64,000 nt of DNA from Cedecea colo (GCF_011808225.1 NZ_SOYS01000006.1:141764-205763); one strand, 5' to 3'; positions 1 to 11,447 are shown, numbered from the stretch's first letter. The notes: generated by a model from the sequence alone, not told the origin. Translations and numbers: made by a program.

Positions 1-715
1 CCGGCAAAGCTTCTTTTTGTTTGTCGCTAAGCGGTAAACGGCGCAGCGCCGAACCGAGCGATTCGGTTAACCGAGCCGCCGCTTTCCCGGTGGGCGCAGC
101 AAGCTGAATACGCAGCGGACTTTCGCCCGAAAGCTCAACCAGGGCAGCAAGAAGTTTGGCAACCGTTGTCGTTTTCCCGGTGCCGGGCCCGCCGGAAATC
201 ACGGAGATTCTTCTTGTCAGCGCTACCGCAGCCGCAACTTTCTGCCAGTCGATATCATTCGTTGGCTCAAAAAGCTGATTCAGCACAACGGCAAGCCGCT
301 GTTCGTCCAGAGGCATCGGGCGATTCTGCGCACCAAAAAACTGCGCTACAGAGCGTTCATTTTGCCACATCCGGTTAAGGTAAATACGTTCGCCAATCAG
401 CTTCAGCGGCGTTGGATCGTCGTTTTCGCTTACCGCCTCCGAGTCGAGTAACGTACTTTTCCAGTCACTCACCTCGCCCGCCGCGGCAAAGAGTTGCGCA
501 GCCAGATCTGGCTGCCGCCCCACAAACCAGTATTCGGGCGTTAGCCGGGCAAGCGGCAGACAAACGTGCCCTTCGCCCGCGTCATGGCTCACCAGAGCGG
601 CGGCCAGCATCACAGCCGGCTGCTCGTTACTGGCAACCATCATGGCAAACTGAACGTCCAGCGCACGCAGCAACTTCTGCTCGACCGCCTGCTGTAACCA
701 TTGCAACATCGTCAT
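1..715 (-). CDS. recD: RecD, exonuclease V alpha subunit (N-terminal part, cut by window edge)
   Basis: RecD is the 5'-3' helicase and regulatory subunit of RecBCD, which processes double-strand breaks and degrades foreign linear DNA. The gene runs off the left edge, so only about the first 238 residues are present. The translation from the ATG at 715 begins [20 protein letters not shown] and matches the RecD N-terminus. A Walker A loop, [18 protein letters not shown], is encoded at about 145-197, at the depth in the protein expected for RecD. The start codon overlaps the recB stop (ATGA), so the two are translationally coupled. Its length cannot be judged. Confidence 0.96.
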   Translation of the reverse strand, partial: MTMLQWLQQAVEQKLLRALDVQFAMMVASNEQPAVMLAAALVSHDAGEGHVCLPLARLTPEYWFVGRQPDLAAQLFAAAGEVSDWKSTLLDSEAVSENDDPTPLKLIGERIYLNRMWQNERSVAQFFGAQNRPMPLDEQRLAVVLNQLFEPTNDIDWQKVAAAVALTRRISVISGGPGTGKTTTVAKLLAALVELSGESPLRIQLAAPTGKAAARLTESLGSALRRLPLSDKQKEALP

Positions 716-3700
716 GGCATTACCTTTTCTTGAGCGCCAGCAAACAGAGCATCCATTTTTGTAATCAGTTCGGCATCAGGACGAGTAGAAAAAATACCCT
801 GGGACGAACCGCTGCCTTCCACTCCACGCAGGAAGAGATAAATCACTCCGCCGAAATGGGTATCGTAATCATAATCGCGAATACGATGGCGCAGGTAGCG
901 GTGCAGCGCCAGCGTGTACAACTGATACTGCAGATCGTAACGATGGGACTGCATAGCGCCCTCCATCGCCTGCCGGGTATAGGCGCTGCTGTCCTCGCCT
1001 AACCAGTTTGATTTGTAATCCAGCAGGTAATAACGCCCCTGCCAGCGGAACACCAGATCAATAAAGCCCTTGAGCATGCCTCGCACCTGCCGAAAATCCA
1101 GCGGCGGGCAACCTGCCGACAGCGGATCGTACTCGCGAATGAGTTTGTCCAGCTCCTCGGCCCGCAGGTCTGTGTCGATAGGCAGGTAAAACTCCAGCTC
1201 CACCTGTTTTTCTGTCGGTGAGAGTTTGTTAAGCGACACGCCTGTCTCGTTCAAGGGCGCCTGCAAAATTTCGCGTAGCCAGCCGCTAAGAACGGGCTGC
1301 CAGTGCTCGCCAAACCCCTGCGGGGTCAATAACCCGGCTAGCCATGCCTCGTCAAGCGGCTGGGTAAAATCGATGCCCTCAAACAGACTATGCAGAAAAG
1401 TACCGGGAGCCGCGCCGCGCGGGAAAGAGTGCGGCGTAAGTGATGACTCACTTTGCTCCTGCTCAGCGCCCGCGCCGTCCACGTCAAGACGTGGCAATAA
1501 ATCCTGCGCCAGATGGTAGCCGCGCTGTTGCAGCCCGGAATAGCTGGTTACCCGCCAGTTATCGGTAATGCGCCGTTGCAGTTCGCGCGCGCTCAGTTCC
1601 GGTCGCTGAGCCACGATGGGTTGCCAGGGTTGCGGATCTTTTTGCCGCAGCGACTCTATGCTAATCGCCTCACAGGCCAATGCTTCAAGGCACGTCTGCA
1701 AACCCGCAGCATCCATGGCTTCACCCTTTTGCAGCAGATAGCCCAGCGCGCTGAGGTGCAGATCGCTGGCACCTTTTTTGGCGCGGCTGCCGCGAAACAG
1801 AGGGGCGACGCCAAGGCTGCAATGCCAGACAGAACGGGTCAACGCCACGTACAGCAGACGCAAATCTTCTGCAAGCCGTTCCTCTTCCGCAAGGCTCAGG
1901 CTTTCCTCGTTATCGCTTAAATCCAGTAACGAGGTGAACGTAGTGCGGTCATGATACAGGCCGCTGTTCTGCGTGCGGAAATTGGCGATAAACGGCAGCC
2001 AGACTAGCGGATATTCCAGCCCTTTGGATTTGTGAATAGTGACAACCTGTACCAGGTGTTTATCGCTTTCAAGACGCAGCTGCTGGCTGGAAGCATTGCT
2101 GTCAGGCTCCGCGATTTGCTGCGCAAGCCAGCGAACTAACGCAAATTCGCTGTCCGCCTGCGATGCAGCTTCCTGTAAAAGTTCGCTGATGTGCAAAATA
2201 TCCGTCAGACGCCGTTCGCCGCCGGGCGTTGCCAGCAGGTTTTCCGCAACCTGGCGTGCCGCCATCAAAGTGCGCAGCATCGGCATAACGCCCCGACGGA
2301 GCCAGATTTGCCGATAGCCGGTAAACTCTTCCACCAGCCTGTCCCATGCCTCTTCGTCTTCGTTCAGCGCTTCAATACGCCGCGCATCCAGCCCTAATGC
2401 ACTGGTCGCCATCGCGCTGCGCAGCGTAGATTCTATTTCAGGCGCCAGCACCGCCTGCAAAATCCACAGCAGTTCACGCGCTTCCGGCGTGGCAAATACG
2501 GAATCGCGATTTGAAAGATAAACCGAAGGAATATTCAGTGCGCTCAGCGCTTCGCGGACTATCGTCGCCTCACCCCTGCTGCGCACCAGAATCGTGATAT
2601 CGGACGCCTGCACCGGGCGGGAGTTATCGCCTTCCCACAGCAGCGCGTCGCCGCGAAGGCCTGCGGCCAGCCAGTCACGAATCTGCTGCGCGCACTGCAC
2701 CGCCATGGTTTGTTGGTAATCACTCACACCGCAGCCGTCGCCCGGCTGCAACCATAGCGACATCGCAGCCAGCGTCTCATCGCGAACGGTAAAGCGCAGA
2801 CCGCTATTTTTAGGCGCGGACTTTACCGATAAGAAAGGTATCTGGCGGAATAAGAAGGGATTTTTAACCTGACTGAATAAAGCGTTTACGCTTGCTATCA
2901 TCGAAGGAGACGAGCGCCAGTTTGTATCCAGCGTATAGAGATCGCTTACCTCATGGCGCGCTTTAATGTAGGTAAAAATATCCGCGCCGCGGAAAGCGTA
3001 AATCGCCTGCTTGGGATCGCCAATCAACAGCAACGCGGTTTCCGGCTGTTTAAGGTAAAGCCTGCGGAAAATACGATACTGCTGGGGATCGGTATCCTGG
3101 AATTCATCGATCATCGCCGCCGGGAAGCGGGCGCGAATCGCCTCGGCCAGGGCATCACCGCCCGGTTGATGCAGGGCCTCATCAAGGCGGCTAAGCATAT
3201 CGTCAAAACCCAGCTCACCGCGGCGGTGTTTTTCCTGCTGCACGATATAACGAATCTCTGCCATCGCACGAGCGATAACCAGATCACGAAGCGTGAGGGG
3301 TTCCGCCAGCAGCGCCGTAATTTCGCTGAAAACGGGATGACGTGGCGGCTCGCCTTTTTTAGTTTTCTCATCAAGCGTCGCTTGCGAAAAGCGGCTTAAC
3401 GCATCCGGCAATTGATAGCTGGTCGTTGCCGTCTGCGCCCACTCGCCAACGATGTTAAGCCAGTTGGGCAGGTTCTTGCTGCTGTAGCTGCGCCTGTCGA
3501 CGCCAGACTGGTCAATAATGGCCGCAATCTCTTCTGCCGCTGCCTGCCATTGCGCCTTTACGCCATCAATAGCGGCAACAATCTTTTCGTGGCGCGCTAT
3601 TAAGGTTTCATTATCTGCCGGAGGCTTTTTCAACGCGGGCTGTTCGCCCTGTAACCAGCTGTTGATATCGCGCAGCAAATCCTCGGGGCCGGTCCACTGT

Positions 3701-4254
3701 TCGCTCATCGCCTGCGCCACCGGCCTTGGCAGCGGATAACAATGACGGCGCCAGAAGTCAGCGCAGGCGTGACGGCGCAGCAGCGATTCATCTTCAATAA
3801 GCTGATGCTCAAACAGCATGCCTGACTCAAAAGCATTCAGGCTGAGCATCCGCTGGCAGAAGCCATGAATGGTGAAAATGGCGGCCTCGTCCATCTGCTG
3901 TTCTGCCAGACGTAAAATTTGCGCCGCCTGATGTCTGTCGGGAATTTGCGCCAGCAGGCGCGCAAGAAGAGGATTGTCGGTACGGTTGCGCACGCAGGCG
4001 ATGAACAACTCGTGAATATTGGCGCGAATACGGCCACGCAGTTCTTCCGTGGCCGCTTCGGTAAACGTCACAACCAGCAGCTCTTCAACGCCTAGCGGGC
4101 GAGGAAAAGCTGCGCTTTCCCCAAGCCCCAGCAGAAGTCGTAAATAGAGTGCCGCTATGGTGAAGGTTTTTCCGGTTCCGGCAGAAGCTTCAATCAGCCG
4201 CTCGCCGATGAGCGGCAAGCTTAGTGGATCAAGGGGCTGAACGGTGTCGGTCAT
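712..4254 (-). CDS. recB: RecB, exonuclease V beta subunit
   Basis: RecB is the 3'-5' helicase and sole nuclease subunit of RecBCD and loads RecA after Chi recognition. The 1180-residue product has the same length as E. coli RecB. Visible motifs are Walker A ASAGTGKT at residues 23-30, the superfamily 1 motif [12 protein letters not shown], the helicase motif [18 protein letters not shown], and near the C-terminus the nuclease motif [10 protein letters not shown], whose D and K are catalytic in the family. It starts 15 bases downstream of the ptrA stop and overlaps recD by 4 bases, giving the ptrA-recB-recD order of E. coli. Nothing looks damaged. Confidence 0.98.
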   Translation of the reverse strand: MTDTVQPLDPLSLPLIGERLIEASAGTGKTFTIAALYLRLLLGLGESAAFPRPLGVEELLVVTFTEAATEELRGRIRANIHELFIACVRNRTDNPLLARLLAQIPDRHQAAQILRLAEQQMDEAAIFTIHGFCQRMLSLNAFESGMLFEHQLIEDESLLRRHACADFWRRHCYPLPRPVAQAMSEQWTGPEDLLRDINSWLQGEQPALKKPPADNETLIARHEKIVAAIDGVKAQWQAAAEEIAAIIDQSGVDRRSYSSKNLPNWLNIVGEWAQTATTSYQLPDALSRFSQATLDEKTKKGEPPRHPVFSEITALLAEPLTLRDLVIARAMAEIRYIVQQEKHRRGELGFDDMLSRLDEALHQPGGDALAEAIRARFPAAMIDEFQDTDPQQYRIFRRLYLKQPETALLLIGDPKQAIYAFRGADIFTYIKARHEVSDLYTLDTNWRSSPSMIASVNALFSQVKNPFLFRQIPFLSVKSAPKNSGLRFTVRDETLAAMSLWLQPGDGCGVSDYQQTMAVQCAQQIRDWLAAGLRGDALLWEGDNSRPVQASDITILVRSRGEATIVREALSALNIPSVYLSNRDSVFATPEARELLWILQAVLAPEIESTLRSAMATSALGLDARRIEALNEDEEAWDRLVEEFTGYRQIWLRRGVMPMLRTLMAARQVAENLLATPGGERRLTDILHISELLQEAASQADSEFALVRWLAQQIAEPDSNASSQQLRLESDKHLVQVVTIHKSKGLEYPLVWLPFIANFRTQNSGLYHDRTTFTSLLDLSDNEESLSLAEEERLAEDLRLLYVALTRSVWHCSLGVAPLFRGSRAKKGASDLHLSALGYLLQKGEAMDAAGLQTCLEALACEAISIESLRQKDPQPWQPIVAQRPELSARELQRRITDNWRVTSYSGLQQRGYHLAQDLLPRLDVDGAGAEQEQSESSLTPHSFPRGAAPGTFLHSLFEGIDFTQPLDEAWLAGLLTPQGFGEHWQPVLSGWLREILQAPLNETGVSLNKLSPTEKQVELEFYLPIDTDLRAEELDKLIREYDPLSAGCPPLDFRQVRGMLKGFIDLVFRWQGRYYLLDYKSNWLGEDSSAYTRQAMEGAMQSHRYDLQYQLYTLALHRYLRHRIRDYDYDTHFGGVIYLFLRGVEGSGSSQGIFSTRPDAELITKMDALFAGAQEKVMP

Positions 4255-4269
4255 TATCTCTCACTTTAT

Positions 4270-7158
4270 TTAGGGCACAGCGTCTATTAGCGGCAACGAT
4301 TGTTGCAGGCTGCTGACCCCCTCCCAGGTTTTCCACCCTTTCGGCGAGGCATATTCCGCTTTGCCGTTATGACTACCGGAAACCTGCGACAGTATCGCCG
4401 CCCCCTGGGGCGCAACCACGGCCTGATGGAAGAAATCCGCAAGCTTAAGGGGCGTCAGCTTTTTAATTTCGGCGACTACTTTATCACGCGAATCAAAGGC
4501 CAGGTTTCCCCTGTCGAAATCTTTGCTCAGTTGCGAAGCTTCCTGAGATAAAGTTTGCGGCGCCTGCATCATTTCGCCGATCACGCCCTGCTGTATCTGG
4601 GCAAAATCTTCAGGACTCATGGAGCGCAGCCTTTGTTCTGCGGTCAGATAAAAAGCCCTGAAGCGTTTATAGAGATAGGCCGGTTGCTTATCGCTACTTT
4701 GCAGCAGGAAACCAACGCCCCACTGGCGCCCAACGGACATTGGGAAGGCAAATACCGCGTAACCAAGCTGTTCCTGGGTACGCAGCTGGTTGTAGAACCA
4801 GGGTTGAATGATTTGCCCAAGCATTGCGCTATAGGCCGTACTGACCGTCTCGTCGTAACCTTCAGGCACGTATACCGCCGCCAGGGCGGAATCCGTGCTG
4901 CTACCGGCTTTTTCAAATATCGCAAGCGTCTGTTTATTGACCAGCACGTCTTTATTGCGGCACCACTCGCTACCTTTGGTAGCCAACTGGCTTTGAACCC
5001 GATGCGCCAGCGCTTTAGCCCGGTCCGCAGGCATATTACCTAACACCAGGAATTCAGGCTTAGCATTATTTTTTAAAGTATCGCGATAGGCAAGCACGTC
5101 TTTCAACGTTATTTCCGGCAGCAGGGCACGGCGCACTTCCCGTTGGAAGTAAGGGACCTGAGAGACCATCTGGACAGGCATAATAGCCTGATCGTAGGCT
5201 TTGCCTTTATCCGCCGAGTCCATCATTTGCGCATACCAGGACTTCGCCTGATCGAGCTGTTCCTGGGTTGGAGTATAAGAGAAATACCCTTTTAACAGCG
5301 CTTCAAATAGCTGCGGCAGGCGTTGCGTATAACCGTTGGCATTGATCATTAATCCGCTGTTCGCATTGGTGGAGAAGCTGATGCCGCCAATGGCCGCCTG
5401 GTTACTTAACTCATCCAGCGCAATACCGGCCAGATAATCGTTTATCGCAAACAGCACCTGATTTTTCGCGCTGTTCATCGCCTGAGGGTTACGCAGCACC
5501 ATCGTCACGTCGGCTTTTGGTTCGAGGCCGAAATATTTGCTTGGCATATAGAGCACGCGCAGACCCGGCTCCTTGACCAGCAATTCAGGATGAGCATAGG
5601 TTTTTTCCGGTTTGATAAGCGTGAAATCATCCGGAATGTACGGGTTCAGCTGCGGCAGGGTCAGATTAATGGCCGCCGCTTTTTGCTGCCAGTCGTTAAA
5701 GGTCTGTTCACTGATTTTGTCGACCTGGTACGGGGCATCAACAAAGTAAGCGGTTTTGTTATGCGGCTCTTTCGGGCTGATATACCAGACGCGCGCGTTT
5801 TGCGGCGTCATCATCTCCAGCCTCGCTTTGATGGCTGCGGGATCATACTGGTCGGCAATATTAACCGCGTCCAGGGTATGCTCAATGGGGACACGCAGCA
5901 TGGTGTCTGCTAACCACTCAACGTAGTCCATATCGCGGGTGATGGAGGGATAACGAAAATCCAGATCCAGCACGTGAGACAATTCGTCGAAATAGCGTTT
6001 ATCCACACCGTTCTGACGCAGGTTATTCAGGTAACTGAAGATGGCGGCAACTACTTCATCACGCTGGGTCAGACCTTTATCGGTTAAGGAGACGGAAATC
6101 GCAAATACCCCGCTGTTGCCGTTGATTAACGGATCGGAATCAGCGCGGATGCTGTCTGCCAGACCCTGTTTTTGCAGCCAGTCTGACAGGGTATTTTCGC
6201 TGCGATTGCCAATCAGATAGCCAATCAGCTCATCGGTTTTACTGCGGAATTTATCGCTGTTGTTATCGATACGGAATTCGACGCGCAGCACTTTGCGCGG
6301 CAGCGCCGGCACATAATGGATGATGATGCCCTTCTGAGCATCCGTTACCACAGGAACCGTGATAACCGGCTTTGCAATATTTTTATCCGGTACGCGTCCG
6401 TAGGTATCCACAGCGATCTTTGCCAGCTCAGGCAAAGGCTTATTGCTGTAGATAACGGCTTTCATCAGATTGGCGGAATAGTACTGGTTGCGAAACGCCA
6501 CCAGCGCGTCCAGCAGTTTGCTGCCCGGCTTATCGCGCAACGTTTCGAGATTACCGCCTGAAAAACGCGAGCCGGGGTGCGCCGGATTAAGCGTTTCGGC
6601 GCTGACCTGCGCCATACGCATCCCATCACGGGCGCGCGCCAGGGTTAACTCTGCGTTAACCGCATTACGTTCACGGTCGGCATATTCCGGGGCCAGGTTA
6701 GGTTCAGCGATGGCATCGGCCAGGCGGTCTACCGCCCCCATCAGCGCATCGTTTTCAACTTCCATATAAAATGCGGTGCGGTAAGTCGCGGTACTGGCGT
6801 TATGGCTGCCGCCGTGCTTTTTAAGGAACTCCGACAGGCTGTCCGGCTGTGGGTATTTCTTTGAGCCCATCAGCGTCATATGTTCAAGATAGTGTGCAAG
6901 GCCCAGATGGTCGTCCGGGTCTTCAAGCGATCCGACAGGCACAACCAGCGCCGACAAGGATTTCACCGCCTGCGGGTCGGAAACCAGCAGGACCGTCATA
7001 TTGTTATCCAGACGCACTGCCTGATACTGGCGCTTATCCTTATCGCTTTTACGAATGGTTTCCTGGAGGGGCTGCCAGCCCGTATCTGCCTGACTTAATG
7101 GTGCCCAAAGAGCAGCTAACAAGAAAAGCGGTTTGAACCAGGTGCTGCATTTAGGCAT
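4270..7158 (-). CDS. ptrA: Protease III (pitrilysin), periplasmic zinc metalloprotease
   Basis: Pitrilysin is a periplasmic M16-family zinc endopeptidase that cleaves small polypeptides. The 962-residue product has an N-terminal signal peptide (basic PKCSTWFK, hydrophobic core, cleavage probably near LSQA-D). The inverted zinc motif HYLEH (HxxEH) of the active N-terminal half is present at about residue 90, and the family's inactive C-terminal half follows. The length equals that of E. coli PtrA. It lies between recC and recB, as in other enterics, and probably shares transcription with recB-recD. The 155-base gap upstream separates it from recC and presumably holds its promoter. Confidence 0.97.
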   Translation of the reverse strand: MPKCSTWFKPLFLLAALWAPLSQADTGWQPLQETIRKSDKDKRQYQAVRLDNNMTVLLVSDPQAVKSLSALVVPVGSLEDPDDHLGLAHYLEHMTLMGSKKYPQPDSLSEFLKKHGGSHNASTATYRTAFYMEVENDALMGAVDRLADAIAEPNLAPEYADRERNAVNAELTLARARDGMRMAQVSAETLNPAHPGSRFSGGNLETLRDKPGSKLLDALVAFRNQYYSANLMKAVIYSNKPLPELAKIAVDTYGRVPDKNIAKPVITVPVVTDAQKGIIIHYVPALPRKVLRVEFRIDNNSDKFRSKTDELIGYLIGNRSENTLSDWLQKQGLADSIRADSDPLINGNSGVFAISVSLTDKGLTQRDEVVAAIFSYLNNLRQNGVDKRYFDELSHVLDLDFRYPSITRDMDYVEWLADTMLRVPIEHTLDAVNIADQYDPAAIKARLEMMTPQNARVWYISPKEPHNKTAYFVDAPYQVDKISEQTFNDWQQKAAAINLTLPQLNPYIPDDFTLIKPEKTYAHPELLVKEPGLRVLYMPSKYFGLEPKADVTMVLRNPQAMNSAKNQVLFAINDYLAGIALDELSNQAAIGGISFSTNANSGLMINANGYTQRLPQLFEALLKGYFSYTPTQEQLDQAKSWYAQMMDSADKGKAYDQAIMPVQMVSQVPYFQREVRRALLPEITLKDVLAYRDTLKNNAKPEFLVLGNMPADRAKALAHRVQSQLATKGSEWCRNKDVLVNKQTLAIFEKAGSSTDSALAAVYVPEGYDETVSTAYSAMLGQIIQPWFYNQLRTQEQLGYAVFAFPMSVGRQWGVGFLLQSSDKQPAYLYKRFRAFYLTAEQRLRSMSPEDFAQIQQGVIGEMMQAPQTLSQEASQLSKDFDRGNLAFDSRDKVVAEIKKLTPLKLADFFHQAVVAPQGAAILSQVSGSHNGKAEYASPKGWKTWEGVSSLQQSLPLIDAVP

Positions 7159-7313
7159 TCACGAACCTCATTATCACGAAACTTCCTAACCTACTCATCA
7201 TTAACAACTTTTAACGTACTTCGCCATCGTCGCTGTTACTTTTTTCGCCAGCCCTGAGCAAATTGCGCATCATAGATGAAGTTACCGGGCCGTGCAATTT
7301 TTATACAGGTCGT

Positions 7314-10300
7314 TCAGGAGCGGTTAAACCGGAACAGCGGCAGCAGGTATCGTTCAGCCTCACGGATAATGGCATCGTAATAGTCATTATCCAGGGTGCG
7401 ATATAGGCGTTGCAGCCAGACATCAGCGCCTTCACCTTCCACCATCAGATTACCTTCCCAGGCTGCCAGCAGTTTGTTTTTAGCTTTCTGCTGCGTTTGT
7501 TCGTCCCATAAAATGGCATCAATTGCCGGGTCATAACAGGCTTTTATCCACGCACCACCGCTATTTGGTAGCAGCAGAAGTGGCTGGTTTAAGCCTTCCC
7601 GATAACCTTCAATAAGTTGCAGCAAATAGCTTTTTGCCTGCTCAACCTCAAGCGCCGGGAAATGCCATGCTGAGGATTTCCGTCCGTACATCCGGCTGCT
7701 GCCCTCCCCACCCATTGCGCACCAGACCACGTGCTCCACCCACAGCTGCAAGCCATGCGCGACATTCAGGACGGAAGGACGCCAGCGCAGCAAACCGTCA
7801 GGCTGAACATCCGACAACCACCCTACCAGTCTTGTTCCCGCAAGCGTTAAATCAACCTCAACGCTTGCGCCGTTTTGCCGCTCAGCTATCACTTTTTCGG
7901 ACAGCTCTTCCATTTCTGTTAACTGGTTTTCCCATGCAATTTCACCAAACGCCCCGTACGGCAGAGCGCCGGCGGCACGATAACGGCGGAAAAGCAGTTG
8001 CGGATCGCCACCGGCAATCAGGGTATTGAGCAACTGCTGATTCATCTGGAAACGTTCGAGGCTATCTAAGGCAAAAGGTTCAGTATCCGGCAGCTCTGTC
8101 TTATCCAGCCAGAAGTTGATTCCCAGCCTCATCTGGAAGAAGGCGCGCACCGGATGCCGCCAGAATCGCTGCAGTTGCTCTAACGTAATATCTTCCGCCG
8201 GTTTGTCCTGTAACCTCTGAATAAATGGCGCATGGACTTCACCTTGCTCGCAGGCCGCAGGAAGCCATTCACTGGCATAGCTTTGCCCGTGAGAGACGGG
8301 CATAAAATTGCCTGCGTCAAACGGAGTACGGCAGTGTTGATGGATGAGATGTGCTTTTGTCCCTTCTGCACTTTCATCGCAGGTACGCGAGGAGTCTTGC
8401 GGCAGGCAGTGGCTTTGGGCGATGTAGTTCAGCAACTCTTCAACCAACACGGACGGGTAACGCTTACTGTTATCCTGAATAGAACGCCCGATATAGCTGA
8501 TATAAAAACGTTGCTGGGCTGAATTTAAGGCTTCCAGGAACAGGTAGCGGTCGTCGTCGCGACGGCTGCGGTCACCGCGCTGTGATTTTTGGCTCATCAG
8601 GTCAAAGCCAAGCGGCGCCAGCGTGCGGGGATAAACGCCATCGTTCATACCCAGCAGGCAAACAACCTTGAAGGGAATGGAGCGCATCGGCATCAGGGTG
8701 CAGAAATTTACCGGGCCGGCGAGAAAACGCGGGCTGATACGTTCCTGATCGAGCCGCAGCGCCAGCTCGTCATGCAATAACCTGAGCGGGACGGGTTGCT
8801 GATAATGCGCATCCAGGCCGTGTTTAATCATCTCCTGCCATTGCACTTCGATAAGCGCTAACGCCGCCTCGGTGTCCTGGTCCGGCAGGAAGAAACACTC
8901 AAGCATTTCGCGGCACACCGGCACCCATTCAGAGAGTAGCCTTTCAGCAGTAAGCGCCTGCCGCCAGCGGTTAAGCTGCATCAGCAGCTCGGCCAGCTGC
9001 CCCACAAGTTCAGCAATTAAACCGCTGGATTCGTCATAAGGCAGAACGGACTGCCATTCGCCCGCCTTACTGTCCATGGCATAGCCCAGGAGCATGCGGG
9101 TCAGGCCAAAACGCCAGGTGTGTTGCCCGGTGGCCGGCAGATCAAACTCAAGCACGTTGTCGTCATCAATGCCCCAGCGCACGCCCGATTCATTGACCCA
9201 CAGGCGTAAATACCGCAGCCCTTCTTCATTGATGGCAAAGCGTGCGGCCAGGGCCGGCACTTCGAGCAAAGCCAGTACATCTTCTGCCATAAAGCGGCTG
9301 TTTGGCAGTGAAAGCAAAGTGGTAAATGCCTGCAGGGCAGGATGCGCCTGGCTTGCACGTCGGTCTGAAATAGCAAAGGGTAGCCAACGGTCCGATGCGG
9401 CATTGCCAAACACGGCCTGAATAAACGGGCTGTAGCTGTCGATATCTGCAACCATGACGATGATATCGCGCGGCGTAAGCGTTGGATCGGCATCGAGCAT
9501 TGCCAGTAGCTGATCGTAGAGCACTTCCACTTCTCGCTGCGGGCTGTGACACTCGTGGAAAGTAATGGAGCGATCGTTGGGATCCAGCTTTTTTTTACCG
9601 TGGCTATGCAAATATTCCGCTTCCGTAAGCCCGGTAACCGCATTGTTTTGCAGCTCAAGCAGATCAAACTGCAGGCTATGCAGCAGGTTATCCGGCTCGA
9701 TATCGACAAAGACGTCGATCTCTTCGAACTGTTCCAGCTCAGACAGCAAGAAGGTGTAATCACGGCCAAGCTTTCCCCACGAGGCCAGCATCGGGTTGCC
9801 GACATCCTGCTCTCCATCATCGTTAAAAAGTGATGAAGCCGTCTGGTTATCCTTAAACAAGGGCAGCATATTGCCAGCCTTATAGTGACTGCGACGGCGG
9901 CGGCTGATTAATCGCGCAAGGTATGCCGGATCTTTAATATCACCCCAGTAATAGCGGCAAGGGTTGGTAAATAAAAGATGGACTTCAATATGCTTACCCA
10001 GCGCCTGAAGAGCCTGGAGATAGACAGGCGGTAAAGCAGAAATACCGCAAATAAAGACACGCGGCGGCAGGCCTGCCGGGCATTCATCCCCCTTTTCCAG
10101 GCTGCTGATAAAACGCTGGTAAAGGTTCGCACGGTGCCATGCTGGCTGGCCTAGCTCACGGGTATGTTGCACAAGAGCGGCCCAAAGCGATGCCTGCCAG
10201 AGCTGACCCTCGCCCGCATCTTCCGCCAGCTCTCCCGCCTCCCATTTGCTTAACCAGCCGGGGCGATAGACAAGATACTGGTCATAGAGATCCGCAATGC

Positions 10301-10688
10301 GTGAAGCAAGCTGGAAGAGTTTGCGGCCGTTGTCGTCTTCGGTAAGGTAGTGCTGCAACAGGGCAAACTCAGGCCGTTCGAGCATGTCGGGGATAAGCTT
10401 CATGAGTTTCCAGCTCATGCTCTGTTTGCTAAACGCGCTCTGTTCAGGCACGTCCGGCAGGACGCGAACAAACATATCCCAGATAAAGCTCGCCGGAAGC
10501 GGAAAAGCGATGTTGGCGGCAATACCAAACTTTTGCGCCAGCGTCATCTGTAGCCATTGCGCCATCCCCGTGCTCTGCACAAGGACCACCTCCGGCTGGA
10601 ACGGATCGGGAAGAGGCTGCCCTTCCACAATAAATTCCATGATGGCTTCCAGAACATCAAGGCGGTTGGAATGGTAAACACGCAACAT
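7314..10688 (-). CDS. recC: RecC, exonuclease V gamma subunit
   Basis: RecC is the Chi-scanning subunit of RecBCD. The frame is open 171 bases further upstream, but I place the start at the ATG at 10688. From there the protein begins MLRVYHSNRLDVLEAIMEFI, exactly as E. coli RecC begins, and gives 1124 residues (E. coli 1122). Long blocks are nearly identical to E. coli, for example QSTGMAQWLQMTLAQKFGIA and FKVVCLLGMNDGVYPRTLAP. The longer start would overlap ppdC and adds a low-complexity arginine run, so it is unlikely. The ppdC stop is 7 bases upstream, suggesting readthrough from the prepilin genes into recC. Confidence 0.97.
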   Translation of the reverse strand: MLRVYHSNRLDVLEAIMEFIVEGQPLPDPFQPEVVLVQSTGMAQWLQMTLAQKFGIAANIAFPLPASFIWDMFVRVLPDVPEQSAFSKQSMSWKLMKLIPDMLERPEFALLQHYLTEDDNGRKLFQLASRIADLYDQYLVYRPGWLSKWEAGELAEDAGEGQLWQASLWAALVQHTRELGQPAWHRANLYQRFISSLEKGDECPAGLPPRVFICGISALPPVYLQALQALGKHIEVHLLFTNPCRYYWGDIKDPAYLARLISRRRRSHYKAGNMLPLFKDNQTASSLFNDDGEQDVGNPMLASWGKLGRDYTFLLSELEQFEEIDVFVDIEPDNLLHSLQFDLLELQNNAVTGLTEAEYLHSHGKKKLDPNDRSITFHECHSPQREVEVLYDQLLAMLDADPTLTPRDIIVMVADIDSYSPFIQAVFGNAASDRWLPFAISDRRASQAHPALQAFTTLLSLPNSRFMAEDVLALLEVPALAARFAINEEGLRYLRLWVNESGVRWGIDDDNVLEFDLPATGQHTWRFGLTRMLLGYAMDSKAGEWQSVLPYDESSGLIAELVGQLAELLMQLNRWRQALTAERLLSEWVPVCREMLECFFLPDQDTEAALALIEVQWQEMIKHGLDAHYQQPVPLRLLHDELALRLDQERISPRFLAGPVNFCTLMPMRSIPFKVVCLLGMNDGVYPRTLAPLGFDLMSQKSQRGDRSRRDDDRYLFLEALNSAQQRFYISYIGRSIQDNSKRYPSVLVEELLNYIAQSHCLPQDSSRTCDESAEGTKAHLIHQHCRTPFDAGNFMPVSHGQSYASEWLPAACEQGEVHAPFIQRLQDKPAEDITLEQLQRFWRHPVRAFFQMRLGINFWLDKTELPDTEPFALDSLERFQMNQQLLNTLIAGGDPQLLFRRYRAAGALPYGAFGEIAWENQLTEMEELSEKVIAERQNGASVEVDLTLAGTRLVGWLSDVQPDGLLRWRPSVLNVAHGLQLWVEHVVWCAMGGEGSSRMYGRKSSAWHFPALEVEQAKSYLLQLIEGYREGLNQPLLLLPNSGGAWIKACYDPAIDAILWDEQTQQKAKNKLLAAWEGNLMVEGEGADVWLQRLYRTLDNDYYDAIIREAERYLLPLFRFNRS

Positions 10689-10695
10689 AAAATCG

Positions 10696-11037
10696 CTACT
10701 CCTGACTTTTCTCTTCCTGTGCGCAATGCAGCCGCGACAGCTTTCCGGTGCGCCCCGCAGGGCTGGTAATATTAACGGCGATGCTGACACATCCTGCCGC
10801 AGATGTCTGCTGTCTGATAACTTTCCATTCCGGTGCCGGCGCCGGCGCCTGCGGTTCACTCATTTCAACGGCCAGACGCCACAGCTGGCGAAACTGCCAT
10901 TGGGCCTGAAAACCCTGTTGTAATACGCGGTAGTAGCCGGGCAGAGCCACCATCACAATGGCAAAAAGTACCAGGGAACATAGCACTTCAGGCAGGCTAA
11001 ACCCGCTTTGCTTCGCTTTCACTGGGGAAGCTGACAC
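10696..11037 (-). CDS. ppdC: Prepilin peptidase-dependent protein C (minor pseudopilin)
   Basis: This is a small type IV prepilin-like protein of 113 residues. The N-terminus carries a prepilin peptidase site, KAKQSGFSLPEVLCSLVLFA: a short basic leader, then G before F, a glutamate at +5 of the mature chain and a hydrophobic helix. It overlaps ygdB by 19 bases and precedes recC by 7 bases. The order ppdA-ppdB-ygdB-ppdC-recC is the E. coli one. In the family these are minor pseudopilins thought to prime type IV pilus or secretion pseudopilus assembly. That role is inferred from homology and context. No major pilin gene is in the window. Confidence 0.88.
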   Translation of the reverse strand: MSASPVKAKQSGFSLPEVLCSLVLFAIVMVALPGYYRVLQQGFQAQWQFRQLWRLAVEMSEPQAPAPAPEWKVIRQQTSAAGCVSIAVNITSPAGRTGKLSRLHCAQEEKSQE

Positions 11038-11447
11038 CGAACAGCCTCCCTGAATGGGCAGAAGTCGAGCCAGCTATGAGGCTCAGCATGCCAGCGAGAG
11101 TCTTCAAGGTTCCCCCAGCGCCATAGCGTAACCGGTTTTTTATCCGCTTCGGAAAGCTTTTGGGCCGCCATTAACATCTCTCCTTTGTCCGTCAATAACA
11201 GGCAGGCTCGCCATTCCTGTTCATGCTGCTGACACCGCCACTGCCTTGTTGCCTGCCAGCGCTGCTGGCCTCCCCAGGCAAGTGCAGACGCGGCACCGGC
11301 ATATTGTTTTAGCAGGTTAATTTCGCTGGCAACGGATTTCTGCTGTTGATCGAGCTGCTGCTGTAACCCGTTGAGCATCAACATGCCTAAGGAAAAAAGC
11401 AGCAGGACGAAGGCCAGAGAACTGCTGCCTCGCTGGTGGCGCTTCAT
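11019..11447 (-). CDS. ygdB: YgdB family protein of the minor-prepilin operon
   Basis: The 142-residue product starts with a basic leader followed by one hydrophobic helix (SSSLAFVLLLFSLGMLML), which resembles a degenerate prepilin or PilX-type N-terminus. The +5 glutamate of typical prepilins is not obvious. The rest is soluble, with a glutamine-rich coiled stretch (QQQLDQQQK) and several cysteines. It overlaps ppdB by 4 bases and ppdC by 19 bases, so the four genes form one tightly coupled operon. Position and length match YgdB of E. coli (DUF2509). Its specific function is not known to me beyond membership of this pseudopilin set. Confidence 0.83.
   Translation of the reverse strand: MKRHQRGSSSLAFVLLLFSLGMLMLNGLQQQLDQQQKSVASEINLLKQYAGAASALAWGGQQRWQATRQWRCQQHEQEWRACLLLTDKGEMLMAAQKLSEADKKPVTLWRWGNLEDSRWHAEPHSWLDFCPFREAVRCQLPQ

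Noticed and set aside
166-1002. Plus-strand open frames antisense to recD and recB
   Set aside because: They are arginine/proline-rich, have no ribosome-binding sites and lie wholly opposite well-conserved recD/recB coding sequence.
9101-9820. 239-codon minus-strand frame inside recC
   Set aside because: It is out of frame with the intact recC and shows the cysteine/serine-rich composition of a shadow frame; recC is conserved through it.
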